Shown in pieces: positions 62,019-64,000 of a DNA stretch of 64,000 bases (position 1 is its first letter; each line of letters starts with the position of its first letter). This DNA is from Membranipora membranacea. Taxonomy: Eukaryota > Bryozoa > Gymnolaemata > Cheilostomatida > Membraniporidae. The notes below the pieces were generated by a model that worked only from the letters and a program-made list of their open reading frames with translations, made no database searches and had not been told where the DNA came from. Made by a program: the position numbers and the translations under genes. The stretch spans positions 4,896,001 through 4,960,000 of the forward strand of contig OU612073.1 of assembly GCA_914767715.1 (NCBI GenBank), read 5' to 3'.

Positions 62019-62283
62019 CAGAGTCCTCCCGTCCCCCCGTCCTCCCTTCCTCCCCGTCCTCCCGTCCTGGCATCAGAGTCCTCCCGTCCTAGCATCAGAG
62101 TCCTCCCGTCCTGGCCAGTGCTACGCCGGTATAGGAGGGCAACACTGCTATCAGAGTCCTCCCGTCCTCCCGTCCTCCCGTCCTGGCATCAGAGTCCTCC
62201 CGTCCTGGCATCAGAGTCCTCTCGTCCCCCCGTCCTCCCGTCCTAGCCAGTGCTACGCCGGTATAGGAGGGCAACACTGCTGG
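62019..62283 (+). repeat. GC-rich minisatellite
   Basis: Units of about 21 bp (CAGAGTCCTCCCGTCCTGGCAT) in irregular tandem, with a 36-bp block GCCAGTGCTACGCCGGTATA... occurring twice (62114 and 62246). C-rich on the plus strand against an AT-rich background. Confidence 0.9.
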
Positions 62284-62514
62284 AAATTTGGATCACCAGA
62301 AGATGCCAATATTTTCAATCAAACACAAACTCTGATATCTCCACACTCAGCATAACAAACATGAAAACAGAGTAATTCCCTTATCTGTAAACCAGACATG
62401 GAGATAATAAACAATTTATTTATTTGATAGCTGTAGTACAATATGGTCATGGCAAAGCAAATTGCCACCACTGAGGTAAAGATACCATATCAGTGGTTGC
62501 TGTTGAACCCACAA

Positions 62515-62682
62515 ACGTCGCAAACGTCAATACGCCGCAATCTAGCATTCCACTAACGTCGCAATCCAAAAAACGTCGCAACGAAGGGTTTTTAAAACGT
62601 CGCAAACCCACAAACGTCGCAATTTTTTAAACGTCACAATAGCTCGAACCGACTAATGTCGCAAATGTCGCAAATGTCGCAA
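62515..62682 (+). repeat. clustered A(C/T)GTCGCAA motif
   Basis: About 11 copies of ACGTCGCAA or close variants (ATGTCGCAA, ACGTCACAA, ACGCCGCAA) at irregular spacing, separated by A-rich or unrelated bases. Confidence 0.85.
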
Positions 62683-62902
62683 CTCAACAAAAATACGAAG
62701 TTGTCTTCTCATTTGATGCAAAATGGTGATGATGATTTGTTGCCAGAAGTAGATAGGAGCATAGGATTTTCAAAACACGGTGGGGAATTGAATATCAACG
62801 TTATATATTGTGCTATTGATAAAATTGTTGAGTATTTTTCAGGTTATTTGAATCATTTTTTTACTTTGTAGGGTCGTTTATTGTTACCTCAGAATCCATT
62901 AA

Positions 62903-63251
62903 TGCTGTCATAAACGGGTGCTAATCAAGATTTAGCACAACTGTATGGTTTTATGATATGATAATCAAACCTTGTTGAGGTTTTATTAGCATATCATAAA
63001 ACCATACAGTTGCATCTTGGGAATGATGTATAAGTTCCTTATTCAGTAGATAAAGTGTAAGTCATAAAGAGATAAAGGGATTCATGCATAAATGATTTAA
63101 CAATTATGATATATTTCAAGTAGTGTAAAAGCCTCTTAACAACTTTATGCATAGCCTATATCAAACATGACAGTACATTTCAAGCTTGACATGTATGCAG
63201 ATATTTGCCTTACTTGTGCTAAATCTTGATTAGCACCCGTTTATGACAGCA
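62903..63251. mobile_element. 349-bp MITE flanked by TTAA with nested palindrome
   Basis: Inverted ends of about 38 bp start TGCTGTCATAAACGGGTGCT; TTAA lies outside both (62899-62902, 63252-63255). A second inverted pair lies inside near the left end: CAACTGTATGGTTTTATGAT and its complement ATCATAAAACCATACAGTTG. No coding capacity. TTAA points to piggyBac- or Kolobok-type mobilisation. Confidence 0.85.
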
Positions 63252-63515
63252 TTAAAGGGTTCAACAGTTGCCCTCTGGGTGCTTCCCAAGTTTTGACAAA
63301 AAATTGAAGGGGAATTCCCGTTGATGATTGAGATATGCAATATCTGTGACAGTCTTTTGTTGATGCAATGCTAAATAGAAGATAAGGTAAAAATAAATAA
63401 AGATTGCAATATATCGTCATGCTTGGTTCCATCTTATGGGGACAGGTCGGTTTTAAATCGTTTTGGCATGTTAGCTATATATAAACATCTGTTATAGATT
63501 CTATGAAAATAATAC

Positions 63516-63554
63516 CTGGTGACGGTGTATCAAAAATCTCGATGTCAAAAAGAG
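63516..63554 (-). CDS. possible small exon upstream of the DED-like gene
   Basis: A 39-nt phase-1 exon (GGATTAG/CTCT... to CCAG/gtatta) would encode LFDIEIFDTPSP. Another possible exon end (VESVPP, donor CCAA/gtaaag) lies at 64000-63981. Both share the phase-1 pattern of the downstream exons, but each is too short to trust alone. Confidence 0.25.
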
Positions 63555-63790
63555 CTAATCCACACAAAGCCAACCTTCACTTCACTTCCACAACAGTGGC
63601 CAGTGTAGCGTAAAATCACAAACAATAACATGAGTCAGAAGTTTTGCAAGGGAGCTCTACTGTAGGAATATACCAGGATCAAAAATAACAAATATCGCCA
63701 AAAATCAGAATATCAAAAGATTGATTGTCTCTCAAATATTTCCAATACAAAATTTGTTGACTGCTCTCATATCAAACGCTTAACCCTACC

Positions 63791-63934
63791 CACATACATA
63801 TATACATACATACGTATTACGTACGTATGTATGTACGTACATACGTACGTACATACGTACGTACATACGTACGTACATACGTACGTACATACGTACGTAC
63901 ATACGTACGTACATACGTACGTACATACATACAT
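63791..63934 (+). repeat. (ACATACGTACGT)n microsatellite
   Basis: Twelve-base unit ACATACGTACGT in tandem after a short CATACATA lead-in; self-complementary and hairpin-prone. Confidence 0.97.
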
Positions 63935-64000
63935 AGATCGACTAAACTACATAAAACGCCTCCAGAAGTCATAACTTTACTTGGTGGAACACTCTCAACC

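Overview
This is nuclear DNA from an invertebrate animal. It is AT-rich and the genes are split by GT-AG introns, mostly a few hundred bases to about 2 kb long. It carries animal gene families (secreted GH10 glycosidase, EGF-type membrane protein, caspase with a death-fold region), non-LTR reverse transcriptase relics and many inverted-repeat elements. CBM-GH10 genes in animals are best known from molluscs, annelids and relatives. A repeated AGGGAGATAACTCC-like motif also recalls molluscan interspersed repeats. A mollusc or other lophotrochozoan is my best guess, but the sequence does not prove it.

Layout. 1-8964 and 32155-39464 are two copies of one segment, about 32 kb apart in the same orientation. 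Each holds the last two exons of a GH10 gene (+), an EGF-type single-pass membrane protein gene (+) and, tail to tail with it, a small gene for a GX3-repeat protein (-). The left copy has an extra 1.8 kb insertion with a reverse transcriptase fragment between 332-bp direct repeats. Between the copies lie a second non-LTR fragment (10.5-12.7 kb), a TIR element (12.8-15.5 kb), a third RT fragment (18.4-19.2 kb), gene-poor sequence, and then the complete GH10 gene (24081-33623), whose fifth intron carries a 3-kb TIR element packed with GGTAC/GTACC arrays. Right of the second copy are a TTAA-flanked element (40.2-42.0 kb), a third damaged GX3 gene (43.2-43.6 kb) and an inverted second copy of the 12.8-kb TIR element (44.8-48.0 kb). 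From 49.4 kb to the right edge the minus strand carries a caspase gene (57227-49441) and, upstream of it, a death-effector-like gene or alternative 3' end (61912-60335). Their introns hold several foldback elements and a 1.26-kb AGGAT array.

Biology. The intact GH10 gene encodes a predicted 595-aa secreted protein with a CBM4/9-like domain and a GH10 barrel. Both catalytic glutamates are present, but the invariant Asn before the acid/base is Arg. After the tandem duplication the two membrane/GX3 gene pairs have decayed reciprocally: the EGF gene is broken in the left copy and whole in the right, while the GX3 gene is whole in the left and has a stop in the right. All exon boundaries were set by eye from splice consensus, reading frame and comparison between copies; no transcript evidence was available.
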